Shown here: one piece after another, positions 24,925-33,109 of the stretch
Layout of the letters: each line of letters opens with the position of its first letter
Position numbering within the stretch: the stretch's first letter is position 1
NCBI RefSeq assembly: GCF_020216065.1
Contig: NZ_JAIWNA010000011.1
Span: forward strand, 1 to 64,000
Reading direction: 5' to 3'
From: Nocardia rosealba
Lineage (GTDB): Bacteria; Actinomycetota; Actinomycetes; Mycobacteriales; Mycobacteriaceae
Length of the DNA: 64,000 nucleotides
The notes under the pieces: model-generated
What the model was told of the DNA's origin: nothing
The model's input: only the letters and a program-made list of their open reading frames with translations
The model's database searches: none
Translations under genes and position numbers: made by a program

Positions 24925-25251
24925 TCACAACTGCGCCCAGGGACTGCGCTCGGCCGCAGCGTGCCACCACGCCGGTGGCGCCGGGGGCACGGGTCGCGAC
25001 TCGGGCTGGTCGGGATGTAGGCCCAGTGGTCGAAGGACTTCGCTGCGGACGGATACGCAGACCGAACAGCCGAAACGACCGTCGCGGTGTTGGACTCGTG
25101 GGAGGTCGACGCGGATCTCGTCGGCGGCGAAGGGCATCCAGTCGATCCCGCGGTCGCGTAGTCAACCGCGCAATGCGCTGATCGGGCGCTGTGAGCCTGT
25201 GACGGCGTCGTAACTCAGTAGGGGGATCCACTCGGGTTCGACAGGTGTCAT
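24925..25251 (-). pseudogene. Small conserved-looking gene interrupted by one in-frame TGA
   Basis: Read on the minus strand from ATG at 25251, the frame gives MTPVEPEWIPLLSYDAVTGS then a TGA at codon 30 (25162-25164). It continues in the same frame with LRDRGIDWMPFAADEIRVDL and further to WWHAAAERSPWAQL, stopping at 24925. Composition and codon-position GC are coding-like on both sides of the stop, and the frame is otherwise open for 108 residues. The simplest reading is a recently inactivated gene; an alternative start after the stop would give a 70-residue product. The family is not recognised. Two Cys (CSVC) are present. Confidence 0.5.
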
Positions 25252-25282
25252 CCGACCATTGTGACCGACGTGCGGAGACCGG

Positions 25283-26455
25283 TCAGGCCGTGAGTTCGCG
25301 TTGGAGTGGGGTGCGGAAGCGGGGGATGGCGCGGGTGGTGCCGAACCAAGTGGTGGTGCGGTCGATTTCGGTGTCGATGAGTTTTCGGGTTTCGGGGGAG
25401 ACGTCTTCCAGGAGGCGGGTGACTACTTCGCCGTCGGGGCGTTGGGCCCAGCCGCCGACGATGCGGCCGTCGGCCCAGATGGAGGGGCCGATGTTGCCGT
25501 TGGTGTCGAAGAGGGCGGGGGCGTGGGGGCCGAGGAACCAGGCGCGGGACTGCCAGCCCATGGGGGTGGGGTCGAGGGCGGGGAGCAGGGCCGCCCAGGG
25601 CTCGGGGGTGGGGACAGGGGCGAGGTCGTCGGCCAGGATGATGCCGGGGGTGCCGTCGAGATCCACTTCGGCGATGTCCAAGGGGGCCAGTGCCTTTCGG
25701 ACGTCACCGAGGGTCCAGCCGGTCCACCACTTCAGGTCGGTGACGGGGGCGGGGCCGAAGGCGTAGAGCCACCGGCGGACGAGTTCGGTGCGGGCTTCGT
25801 CGGCGGGCATCGGTGTAAAACCTTGGGGGAGCCAGGTTTCCACCGGTGACCAGGTGTACTGGCTGCTCGCCCAGCCGCCGTTGGGTCGGCCGCGGACGAT
25901 GCGACCCTCGGCGCCGAGGATGACCAGGACCCAGGTGGTGATGCTCGTGGGCTTGGAATACGACTTGCCGGGCGCGGTATCGATCTTGGTCTGCAACCGG
26001 GGGACGTCTTTGCCCAGTTGGGCGCCCGTGGCTGCGCCACGCGCCAGTAGCGCCGCATGTGTTTCGGCCTCCACCTCACGCAACCAGATGTCGACGTCGT
26101 CGATCCCGGCCTGCTCGAGATAGCGGCCGTAGGCGCGGCGCTGCTTGTGGGCGAGCGCGTCGCAGGTGGAGGCTTGCAGGACCGGGAGCAGCTCGGTGGG
26201 GGCGACGAACATGGTGCGGCGCATGGCGAGCAGGCGCAGCAGGGTGCGGTCGGCGTAGAGCGCCTTCTCCATATCCGCCGGGGTGAGGTCGATACCGCGC
26301 GCGCCGACCGAGAGGAACACCGTCGCCGGATCGGTGGCGTGCAGGACGACCATCGACCGGGCGATGTCGACCGGGTCGGTGGACCGGGCGGAGGGTGCGA
26401 GGCGATGCCGGATCGCCAGGCGGGCCCGCCGCTGCGCGCTATCGATCGAGATCAT
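25283..26455 (-). CDS. Winged-helix DNA-binding domain protein, HTH_42/AlkZ-like
   Basis: A 390-residue protein of the PF06224 (HTH_42) superfamily common in actinobacteria; some relatives (AlkZ, YcaQ) are DNA glycosylases for crosslinks. Typical features are ARLAIRHRLAP at the N-terminus, LRLLAMRRTMFVAP (about 72-85), TDLKWWTGWTLGDVRKAL (about 237-254), and GNIGPSIWADGRIVGGWAQRPDGEVV near the C-terminus. The AlkZ-type QxQ motif is not evident, so glycosylase activity is uncertain. ATG at 26455 has TAGGA upstream; the in-frame ATG at 26464 is an alternative. Confidence 0.8.
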   Translation of the reverse strand: MISIDSAQRRARLAIRHRLAPSARSTDPVDIARSMVVLHATDPATVFLSVGARGIDLTPADMEKALYADRTLLRLLAMRRTMFVAPTELLPVLQASTCDALAHKQRRAYGRYLEQAGIDDVDIWLREVEAETHAALLARGAATGAQLGKDVPRLQTKIDTAPGKSYSKPTSITTWVLVILGAEGRIVRGRPNGGWASSQYTWSPVETWLPQGFTPMPADEARTELVRRWLYAFGPAPVTDLKWWTGWTLGDVRKALAPLDIAEVDLDGTPGIILADDLAPVPTPEPWAALLPALDPTPMGWQSRAWFLGPHAPALFDTNGNIGPSIWADGRIVGGWAQRPDGEVVTRLLEDVSPETRKLIDTEIDRTTTWFGTTRAIPRFRTPLQRELTA

Positions 26456-26575
26456 GGGCCGCATCCTAAGCGGGGGTACCGACAGAAACGCACGCCCGCT
26501 TAGTGTCCATTTTGTACAGAACGCCCGGTCGCCGTTTTCGCTCCGATGCCCGAATCCCGTTGCTATCGTCCGCAC

Positions 26576-28819
26576 ATGAGCGTTGCGCCGCCCGTTGTCA
26601 CCGCGGCTGAGCTGGGTGTGGACGACGAGGAACGGCCCGCACGGACCCTGTCGGGATTCCCGGCCAGGCTGGTCGGGATCGTCGCGCTCGCGGTGGCGCT
26701 GCTGTCGATCTGGCAGGTGTTCCGGCCGCTGGCCCAGGGCAGCCAATACTACCTGGTGGTGTTTCTCGGGATCGCCTTGCCGCTGGTGTACCTGAGCTAT
26801 CGGTCCTGGTGGGGCAGGCTCGACCGGGCCGACGCGCCCTCGGTGCTCGACTGGGTGCTCGCCGCGATCGCCCTGGTGGTGTGCCTGTATCCGATCCTGC
26901 CGTTGACCTTCGGTGACGCGGGCGGCGGCTACAACGCCTTCCTCGACCGCCAGGGCATGCTCGCCCCGCTCGATGTGGCGATGGGTGGGTTGCTGCTGGT
27001 GCTCGTGCTCGAGGCGTGCAGGCGCACGACCGGGGTCATTCTGCCGATCGTGTGCCTGGTGTTCCTCGCCTACGGCTACTACGGCGGGCTGCTGCCGCAG
27101 AACTGGGCCATCGCCCACGCCGGGCTCGACATCGATCAGATCGTCGACGCGCTGTACAACTCGGGCAGCGGGTTCTACGGCACTCCGCTCGACGTGGCGG
27201 CCAGCTACATCGTGCTGTTCACCCTGTACGGCGCGGTACTCGAATTCTCCGGTGCCGCTCGGTTCTTCGTCGATCTGTCGGTGTCGCTGTTCCGTCGCTC
27301 GCACAGTGCGGCCGGGCGCACGGCGGTGGCGTCGGGATTCCTGCTCGGCACCGTGTCCGGGTCGGGCACGGCGACCGCGGTGAGTACCGGTGCGGTCACC
27401 TGGCCGATCCTGAAGCGGGCAGGTTACCGGCCGGAACAGGCGGGCGGCATGCTCGCGGCGGCGGGTGTGGGCGCGATCCTGTCACCGCCGACGCTCGGGG
27501 TAGCGGCATTCATCGTCGCCGAGTACCTCGACGTGTCGTATGTGACCGTCCTCGGCTGGGCACTCATCCCGACCCTGCTGTACTACCTCGGCATCCTGCT
27601 GTCGGTGGAGATCGACGCCCGTCGCATCCATGCCGAGGGCCGCGCGCCCGCCGACCTCACCGACGCTCCGCTGCCGACACCGTGGTGGAAACTGCTGGGA
27701 CGCTTCGGATATCACTTCTCGTCGCTGATCGTCATCGTGGTGCTGCTGCTCGCCGGGGTGAGCGCGACCCGTGCCGTCGTCTACGCCACGGCGCTCGCCT
27801 TGATCCTGGCTGTGCCGGATCGAATGCTGCGAGCTCGCGACGCGGCCGGAGCCCCATCATCGACTGGCGGATCGTCGACAGTCGGTGCGTCGACGGTCGG
27901 CAAGTCGACAGTCGACAAGTCGGTAGGCGACCCGTCGACGGGCGACCCGTCGACGGGCGACCCGTCGACGGGCGACGCATCGTCAGACGTAACGGCGACA
28001 AAGCAGTCGACCCCCACCGACCTCTGGACGCGAAAAACACTGCAACGTTTCGTGTTCGAAGCCCTGCGTGCACTCTCGCTGGGGATGCGCTCCGCACTGC
28101 CGGTCGTCGCCGTGTGCGCCGCGGCGGGTGTGATCACCGCGATGACCACCAAGACCGGTCTCGGCGCCCAGCTCGCCTCGCTGCTGGTACGGGCAGGCTC
28201 GGTGCTCTCCGACGACCCCGCCGTCGTGCTCGCCACCACCGCGCTGCTCGCCGCGATCGCGTTGTCGCTGCTCGGTCTCGCGGTGCCGGTGACGGCGTCG
28301 TTCGTGATCGGCTGGGTCATCATCGGTCCGGCCCTGCTCGACCTGCACGTCGCCGCGCCCGCCGCCGCCATGTTCGTCTTCTACTTCTCGGTGCTCTCGG
28401 AGGTGACCCCGCCGACCGCGCTCGCCGCCGTCGGCGCCGCCGCCGTCACCGGCGCGAAGGCCATGCCGACCATGTGGTCGGCGCTGCGCTACGCGCTGCC
28501 GGCGTTCCTCGTGCCGCTGATGTTCGTGCTCACCGACTCCGGGCAGCACCTGCTCGGCCGTGGCGCGCTGCTCGACGTGCTGTGGGTGACCGCGGCCGCG
28601 TGCGTCGGCGTCGCGGCGCTGGCGGCCGCGACCGGCGGCTGGATCCTCGGCATCGGCGCGGTGGGGGCGGTGCCGCGCGTACTCGCGGGCGCCGCCGGTC
28701 TCACGCTGCTGTACCCGCACCCGACGGCTACGGCGATCGGGCTCGGTGTGCTCGTAGTCGCCGCAGCGGCCGGAGTCGTCGAACGCGTGCGTCGTCGAAA
28801 AGCCACGGGCACACCGTGA
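26576..28819 (+). CDS. TRAP transporter fused permease, TAXI type (4TM-12TM)
   Basis: A 747-residue fusion of the small and large TRAP membrane subunits, with about 16 or more hydrophobic segments. The small-subunit-like part occupies roughly residues 35-130; the large-subunit signature GTVSGSGTATAVSTGAVTWPILKRAGY (about 260-287) and the matching second-half segments (LGLAVPVTASFVIGWVIIGPALL; FYFSVLSEVTPPTALA) are clear. Between the two halves (about residues 420-485) is a hydrophilic Ser/Thr/Gly/Asp-rich linker with a DPSTG repeat, unusual for the family. Ion-driven uptake of a carboxylate with the following TAXI binding protein is expected; substrate unknown. Confidence 0.9.
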   Translation: MSVAPPVVTAAELGVDDEERPARTLSGFPARLVGIVALAVALLSIWQVFRPLAQGSQYYLVVFLGIALPLVYLSYRSWWGRLDRADAPSVLDWVLAAIALVVCLYPILPLTFGDAGGGYNAFLDRQGMLAPLDVAMGGLLLVLVLEACRRTTGVILPIVCLVFLAYGYYGGLLPQNWAIAHAGLDIDQIVDALYNSGSGFYGTPLDVAASYIVLFTLYGAVLEFSGAARFFVDLSVSLFRRSHSAAGRTAVASGFLLGTVSGSGTATAVSTGAVTWPILKRAGYRPEQAGGMLAAAGVGAILSPPTLGVAAFIVAEYLDVSYVTVLGWALIPTLLYYLGILLSVEIDARRIHAEGRAPADLTDAPLPTPWWKLLGRFGYHFSSLIVIVVLLLAGVSATRAVVYATALALILAVPDRMLRARDAAGAPSSTGGSSTVGASTVGKSTVDKSVGDPSTGDPSTGDPSTGDASSDVTATKQSTPTDLWTRKTLQRFVFEALRALSLGMRSALPVVAVCAAAGVITAMTTKTGLGAQLASLLVRAGSVLSDDPAVVLATTALLAAIALSLLGLAVPVTASFVIGWVIIGPALLDLHVAAPAAAMFVFYFSVLSEVTPPTALAAVGAAAVTGAKAMPTMWSALRYALPAFLVPLMFVLTDSGQHLLGRGALLDVLWVTAAACVGVAALAAATGGWILGIGAVGAVPRVLAGAAGLTLLYPHPTATAIGLGVLVVAAAAGVVERVRRRKATGTP
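27926..27970 (+). repeat. Three tandem 15-base units in the TRAP permease gene
   Basis: The unit GGCGACCCGTCGACG is repeated three times without mismatch (27926-27940, 27941-27955, 27956-27970), with partial copies on both sides. It encodes GDPST repeats. Each unit contributes to a 12-base perfect palindrome CCCGTCGACGGG (27931-27942, 27946-27957, 27961-27972). The surrounding 170 bases hold many GTCGAC hexamers. Confidence 0.95.
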
Positions 28820-28860
28820 TCGGTCAGCAGGCGGCGCCGCCGTCGAGGAGAGAGGTCGTC

Positions 28861-29850
28861 ATGATCAGAACACTTGGCATCGTTGTCGCGGCGAGCACCG
28901 CCGCCGCCCTGCTCACGGGCTGCGGCGGCCGACAGGACTCGCCGACGGCGGACACCGGTGGCGAGGTGAGCTGTGAAGTGAAGCAGGACACCAGGATCGG
29001 CATCGCCACCGGCAATGCGACCGGTGTGTACTTCGCGCTCGGCAACGCCTACGCCGAACAGATCTCGGCCGCCACCGACGGCAAGGTCAAGGCCACCGCC
29101 GCCGAGACCGGCGCCTCGGTGCAGAACATCCAGCAGGTGGTCGGCGGTACCTATCAGGTCGGCTTCTCGCTGGCCGACTCCGCCGCCGACGCCGTGCAGG
29201 GCAAGGGCAGCTTCACCAGCGTCCAGCCGGTGCGCGCGCTGGCCCGCCTCTACGACAACTACACCCAGGTGATCGTGCGCGCCGACGCGGGCATCAACTC
29301 CCTGGCCGACCTGCGCGGCAAACGGGTCTCCACCGGCTCGCCCAAATCGGGCACCGAGGTGATCGCCCAGCGCGTCCTGCAGGCCTCGGGTCTCAACCAC
29401 GACACCGACATCTCCGCCCAGCGCCTCGACCTCACCAAGACCGTCGACGGCCTCAAGGACGGCTCGATCGACGCCATGTTCTGGTCCGGCGGCCTACCGA
29501 CGCCCGGCATCACCGACCTGTTCACCACCGCGAAGGACAAGGTCAGGTTCCTCGACATCACGGGGGCGCTGCCGAAGCTGAAGGAGATCAACCCCGTCTA
29601 CGAGGCGGGCTCGATCCCGGCCGCCACCTACGGCCTGAGCGCCGACGTGCCGACCGTGGTCGTACCCAACCTGCTCGTGGTCCGCGACGACCTCGACGCG
29701 AACCTCGCCTGCGTCCTCACCAAGACCCTGCTCGACCGCAAACCCCAACTCGAGCAGGCGAACCCGGCCGCCAAGGGGATCAATGCCGACACCGCGAACA
29801 AGACCGCGCCGGTACAGCTGCACCGCGGCTCGGAGGTAGCCCTGCGCTGA
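28861..29850 (+). CDS. TAXI family TRAP transporter solute-binding lipoprotein
   Basis: Solute-binding protein of 329 residues, partner of the fused permease 41 bases upstream. A lipoprotein signal ends LLTGC with Cys21. TAXI-family blocks are IGIATGNATGVYFALGNAYAE (about 48-68), TGASVQNIQQVVGG (about 83-96), LRGKRVSTGSPKSGTEVIAQ and YGLSADVPTVVVPNLLVV. TAXI proteins bind small acids such as glutamate in some species, but most have no known ligand. GAGGAGAGAGG precedes the start. Confidence 0.9.
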   Translation: MIRTLGIVVAASTAAALLTGCGGRQDSPTADTGGEVSCEVKQDTRIGIATGNATGVYFALGNAYAEQISAATDGKVKATAAETGASVQNIQQVVGGTYQVGFSLADSAADAVQGKGSFTSVQPVRALARLYDNYTQVIVRADAGINSLADLRGKRVSTGSPKSGTEVIAQRVLQASGLNHDTDISAQRLDLTKTVDGLKDGSIDAMFWSGGLPTPGITDLFTTAKDKVRFLDITGALPKLKEINPVYEAGSIPAATYGLSADVPTVVVPNLLVVRDDLDANLACVLTKTLLDRKPQLEQANPAAKGINADTANKTAPVQLHRGSEVALR

Positions 29851-29886
29851 CCTCGCCCCCGCCACCCGCGCCCGACACGCGGGTGC

Positions 29887-29931
29887 CACGGTCCCCGCCG
29901 CCCTCGATTACCAGGGGTGACGGGGACCGTG
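29887..29931 (+). terminator. Hairpin after the TRAP operon (probable terminator)
   Basis: CACGGTCCCCG (29887-29897) and CGGGGACCGTG (29921-29931) form a perfect 11-base stem with a 23-base loop, 36 bases after the TAXI gene stop. No T-run follows, as is common in GC-rich actinobacteria. Confidence 0.6.
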
Positions 29932-30001
29932 TGCTGTGCGGGGAACAACCCGTGGCGAGGCTCGGTTGTGCGAAACAGACGCCGACCGAAACGAGGATGC
30001 G

Positions 30002-30859
30002 ATGACCGAGGCCGTGGCACGCGACGAACGCTGGCTGGGCGAGGAGCTCGATCTGGACGCTTATCTGGCCCGGATCGGCTACGACGGACCGCGCACCGCC
30101 TCGCTCGACACCCTGCGCGCCCTGACACGCGCCCACACCACCACGATCCCCTTCGAGAACCTCGAGATCATCCTCGGCCGCGGCATTCCGCTCGACCTGA
30201 AATCCCTGCAGGACAAACTGGTCCGGCACGCGCGCGGCGGATACTGCTACGAGAACGCCGGTCTCTTCGCCGCCGCACTGGAACGCCTCGGATTCGATGT
30301 GCGTGGCCTGAGCGGCCGAGTGACCTTCGGTTCGCTGGCCACGGGGGCGATCCGGCCCGCCACCCACGCCCTGCTCCGCGTCACCACCCCGGACGACGAC
30401 CGGGTCTGGATCTGCGATGTCGGTTTCGGTGCCGGTCCGCTCGAACCGTACGAATTGGCCGACAGCAGGGGCGAATTCACGTTGGGGGACTGGCGCTTCC
30501 GGCTCGAGCACCGCGACGACCTGTGGGTGCTCTACCAGTTCGGCCGTGACGGCTGGATCGATCGCTACACCTTCACCGAGAACCCGCAGTACCGTACCGA
30601 CTTCGCGGTGGGGAACCACTTCGTGTCGACCTCGCCACACTCACCGTTCACCACCCGGCCGTTCCTGCAGCGCTTCCGGCCCGACGTCCACCACGTGCTC
30701 GACGACCTCACCCTGGTGACCGAATACCCCGACGGCACCAGCGAAAGCCGCGAGATCGACGCCACCGACCTGCCGAAAGTGCTGAGCGACGTGTTCGACA
30801 TCGAACTCGACCCCGCCGACGCGGAGGTGCTCGTCACCACACCCTGGCGCACCGCCTGA
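30002..30859 (+). CDS. nat: Arylamine N-acetyltransferase
   Basis: Acetyl-CoA-dependent N-acetyltransferase of 285 residues. The cysteine-protease-like triad is visible: Cys82 in RGGYCYENAG, His122 in RPATHALLRV and Asp139 in WICDVGFG. The family start LDAYLARIGYDGP and IPFENLEI segment are intact. ATG at 30002 was chosen because the region upstream is non-coding hairpin sequence. It stands alone between a terminator-like hairpin and the acyltransferase gene. In mycobacteria NAT acts on propionyl/acetyl-CoA metabolism and arylamine drugs; the physiological role here is not evident. Confidence 0.95.
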   Translation: MTEAVARDERWLGEELDLDAYLARIGYDGPRTASLDTLRALTRAHTTTIPFENLEIILGRGIPLDLKSLQDKLVRHARGGYCYENAGLFAAALERLGFDVRGLSGRVTFGSLATGAIRPATHALLRVTTPDDDRVWICDVGFGAGPLEPYELADSRGEFTLGDWRFRLEHRDDLWVLYQFGRDGWIDRYTFTENPQYRTDFAVGNHFVSTSPHSPFTTRPFLQRFRPDVHHVLDDLTLVTEYPDGTSESREIDATDLPKVLSDVFDIELDPADAEVLVTTPWRTA

Positions 30860-30960
30860 CCGCATTTCGGTCCCACCGACACGGCTCGGCGGTTTGCTTC
30901 CATCGTGTCGCTACGGCAAATTGATGGTTACTTGCCGGGAAACAAACCCCGATCGCTGCG

Positions 30961-33063
30961 GTGGGGTCCGATTCAGTGGGGTCGTTTGTGCCGAAGGTTC
31001 ATTTCGCGTTGCCGGGTCAGCCGGAGCAGGGGGTCCGTTCGAGCGGGGCCGCTGCCCGGCCCGGCTGGCGGTCGGACCTGGACGGGCTACGCGGCGTGGC
31101 GATCGCGCTGGTCGTGGCGTTCCACGTGTGGGCGGGCCGGGTCTCCGGTGGCGTCGACGTGTTTCTCGTGCTGTCGGGCTTCTTCTTCACCGGCGCGATC
31201 GTGCGCGGGGTGGAGCGCAGCGGCCGGGTGGCCGCCACCGAGACCGCGCGCCGGACCTTGCGCAGACTCACCCCCGCACTGGTCGTCGTGCTCGCGGCGG
31301 TCGCGGTCGCGACGATCACCCTGCGGCCCTACACCCTGCTCGGCGAAACCGCCGCGCAGACTCTCGCCTCGATGTTCTACGTCCAGAACTGGTATCTGGC
31401 CGTCGCCGAACTCGACTACACCGCGCCCGACCCGACCGTGAGCCCACTACAACACCTGTGGTCGATGTCGGTGCAGGGACAGTTCTATCTGGTGATCTTC
31501 GCGCTGCTGGCCGGTTGGGCGTGGTTGCGCCGCCGGGGCAGGGCCGACCGGGGGACACTCATCGCGGTGCTGACCGCGATCGGGCTGCTCTCGTTCTGGT
31601 ACGCCACGACCGGAACCGGACACCACCAGGCCTGGACGTATTACGACAGTCTCGCGCGCGGATGGGAACTGCTGGCCGGCGCGGTGCTCGCCATCGCGGC
31701 GCCTTGGCTGCGCCTGCCGACCCGGCTGCGCGGTCTGGCCGCGGGGCTCGGGCTCCTCATGGTCTTCGCGTGCGGTCCGCTCTTCGACGGCGCCACCCAG
31801 TTTCCCGGCGTCGCCGCCCTGTGGCCGGTGACCGCCGCCTGCCTGGTGATCGCCGCCGGCTTCGGATCTGGCACGACACCGGGCACCGCGACCCGGCTGC
31901 TGTCGGGGCGGGTGTGCACCGAACTGGGCGCGATGGCGTACCCGCTGTACCTGTGGCACTGGCCGATTCTCATCTTCTACCTGGGCGAGACCGGGCGGAC
32001 CGACGCCGGTGTCGTCGACGGGCTGGTGGTGATCGGTGTCTCGCTGATCCCCGCCTACGCCACCGCGCGCTGGATCGAGGCACCCCTGCGGATGGGGCCG
32101 CGCGGTCAGGAGACACCGCCGCACCGGGCCACCGGGACACTCGTCGGCGCGCTCACCGTCGCCGTGCTCGCCTCGGCCCTCGGCTGGCAGCTGGTGCTGC
32201 TCGCCAACCCGGCCGTGCCACCGGAAAACCTCGACAGCCTGCGCTACCCGGGAGCAACCGCGCTGCTCTCCGGCGCCGAATTCCCCAAGGCGCCCATGCG
32301 GCCCACCGTGTTCGAAGGTCACGTCGACACCCCCTCGCCGACCACCGACGGGTGCATCACACCCAACCGCGAGGTCCGCACCTGCGTCTACGGCGACCCC
32401 GACGCCGCCCGCTCGATCGCGCTCGTCGGCGGCTCACATTCCGAACACTGGTTGCCCGCACTCGAAGTGCTCGGCGCCGAACACGGTTTCCGGGTGGTGT
32501 CCTACCTCAAGGAAGGGTGCCCGCTGGTGCTGGTCGACGAGCCGTCCTACGCCGAATGGCCCTTCCCCGAATGTCACGAGTGGTCGGTGGAAGTGCTCGA
32601 CCGGCTGGCCGCAGAACAACCGGACTGGGTGATCACCCTGTCGACCCGCTACCGCCAGGACGCACCGGGCGACGAGGTGCCCGGCGAGTACCTCGAGGTG
32701 TGGTCGGCGCTGCAGGAGCGTGGGCTCAATGTGCTCGCCCTGCGCGACACGCCGCGGCTGCGACGCGACGGCGTGTTCTACCGGGCCCCGGACTGTCTGG
32801 CCCACCGCGGCGACCCCGACAGTTGCGGGATGGACCGCAGCGAGGCGCTCGACGCGGTCGACCCGGCCGCCGCACCGGCCGCCGGCTACCCGAACATCTA
32901 CCTGCTCGATCTCTCCGACGCCGTGTGCCGCCCGCAGCGCTGCCGGGTCGTCGAGGGCAATGTGCTGATCTATCGCGACGAACACCACCTCACCGCCAGT
33001 TACGCCCGATCACTCGCCCCCGAACTGGGCCGCCAGATCGCCGCCGTCACCGGCTGGTGGTGA
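30961..33063 (+). CDS. OafA-like membrane acyltransferase with extracellular SGNH domain
   Basis: A 700-residue protein. An Acyltransferase_3 membrane domain occupies about residues 35-410 with ten or more hydrophobic segments, opening with WRSDLDGLRGVAIALVVAFHVWAG; the family His is in that last segment, and YPLYLWHWPILIFYL lies near residue 325-340. It is followed by an extracytoplasmic SGNH hydrolase-like domain (SIALVGGSHSEHWLPALEVLG, about 480-500; DEHHLTASYARSL near the C-terminus supplies the Asp-His pair). Such proteins O-acylate cell-wall or capsular polysaccharide. GTG starts at 30961, 30976 and 30988 are possible; the longest is listed. Confidence 0.9.
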   Translation: MGSDSVGSFVPKVHFALPGQPEQGVRSSGAAARPGWRSDLDGLRGVAIALVVAFHVWAGRVSGGVDVFLVLSGFFFTGAIVRGVERSGRVAATETARRTLRRLTPALVVVLAAVAVATITLRPYTLLGETAAQTLASMFYVQNWYLAVAELDYTAPDPTVSPLQHLWSMSVQGQFYLVIFALLAGWAWLRRRGRADRGTLIAVLTAIGLLSFWYATTGTGHHQAWTYYDSLARGWELLAGAVLAIAAPWLRLPTRLRGLAAGLGLLMVFACGPLFDGATQFPGVAALWPVTAACLVIAAGFGSGTTPGTATRLLSGRVCTELGAMAYPLYLWHWPILIFYLGETGRTDAGVVDGLVVIGVSLIPAYATARWIEAPLRMGPRGQETPPHRATGTLVGALTVAVLASALGWQLVLLANPAVPPENLDSLRYPGATALLSGAEFPKAPMRPTVFEGHVDTPSPTTDGCITPNREVRTCVYGDPDAARSIALVGGSHSEHWLPALEVLGAEHGFRVVSYLKEGCPLVLVDEPSYAEWPFPECHEWSVEVLDRLAAEQPDWVITLSTRYRQDAPGDEVPGEYLEVWSALQERGLNVLALRDTPRLRRDGVFYRAPDCLAHRGDPDSCGMDRSEALDAVDPAAAPAAGYPNIYLLDLSDAVCRPQRCRVVEGNVLIYRDEHHLTASYARSLAPELGRQIAAVTGWW

Positions 33064-33109
33064 GCGCGAGATCACCACGCGCGCCACAGGTCCGGCTACC
33101 CTCGGACCG

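Noticed and set aside
25162..25164. TGA read as selenocysteine in the interrupted small gene
   Set aside because: No SECIS-like hairpin is evident next to it and no selenoprotein family is recognised; inactivation is simpler.
27926..27970. Tandem repeats as a possible CRISPR array
   Set aside because: The units are contiguous with no spacers and keep the reading frame of a membrane transporter.
27016..28860. Long frame before the TAXI binding protein suggesting a fusion
   Set aside because: It is the +1 shadow of the TRAP permease; the real binding protein starts at 28861 with a signal peptide.
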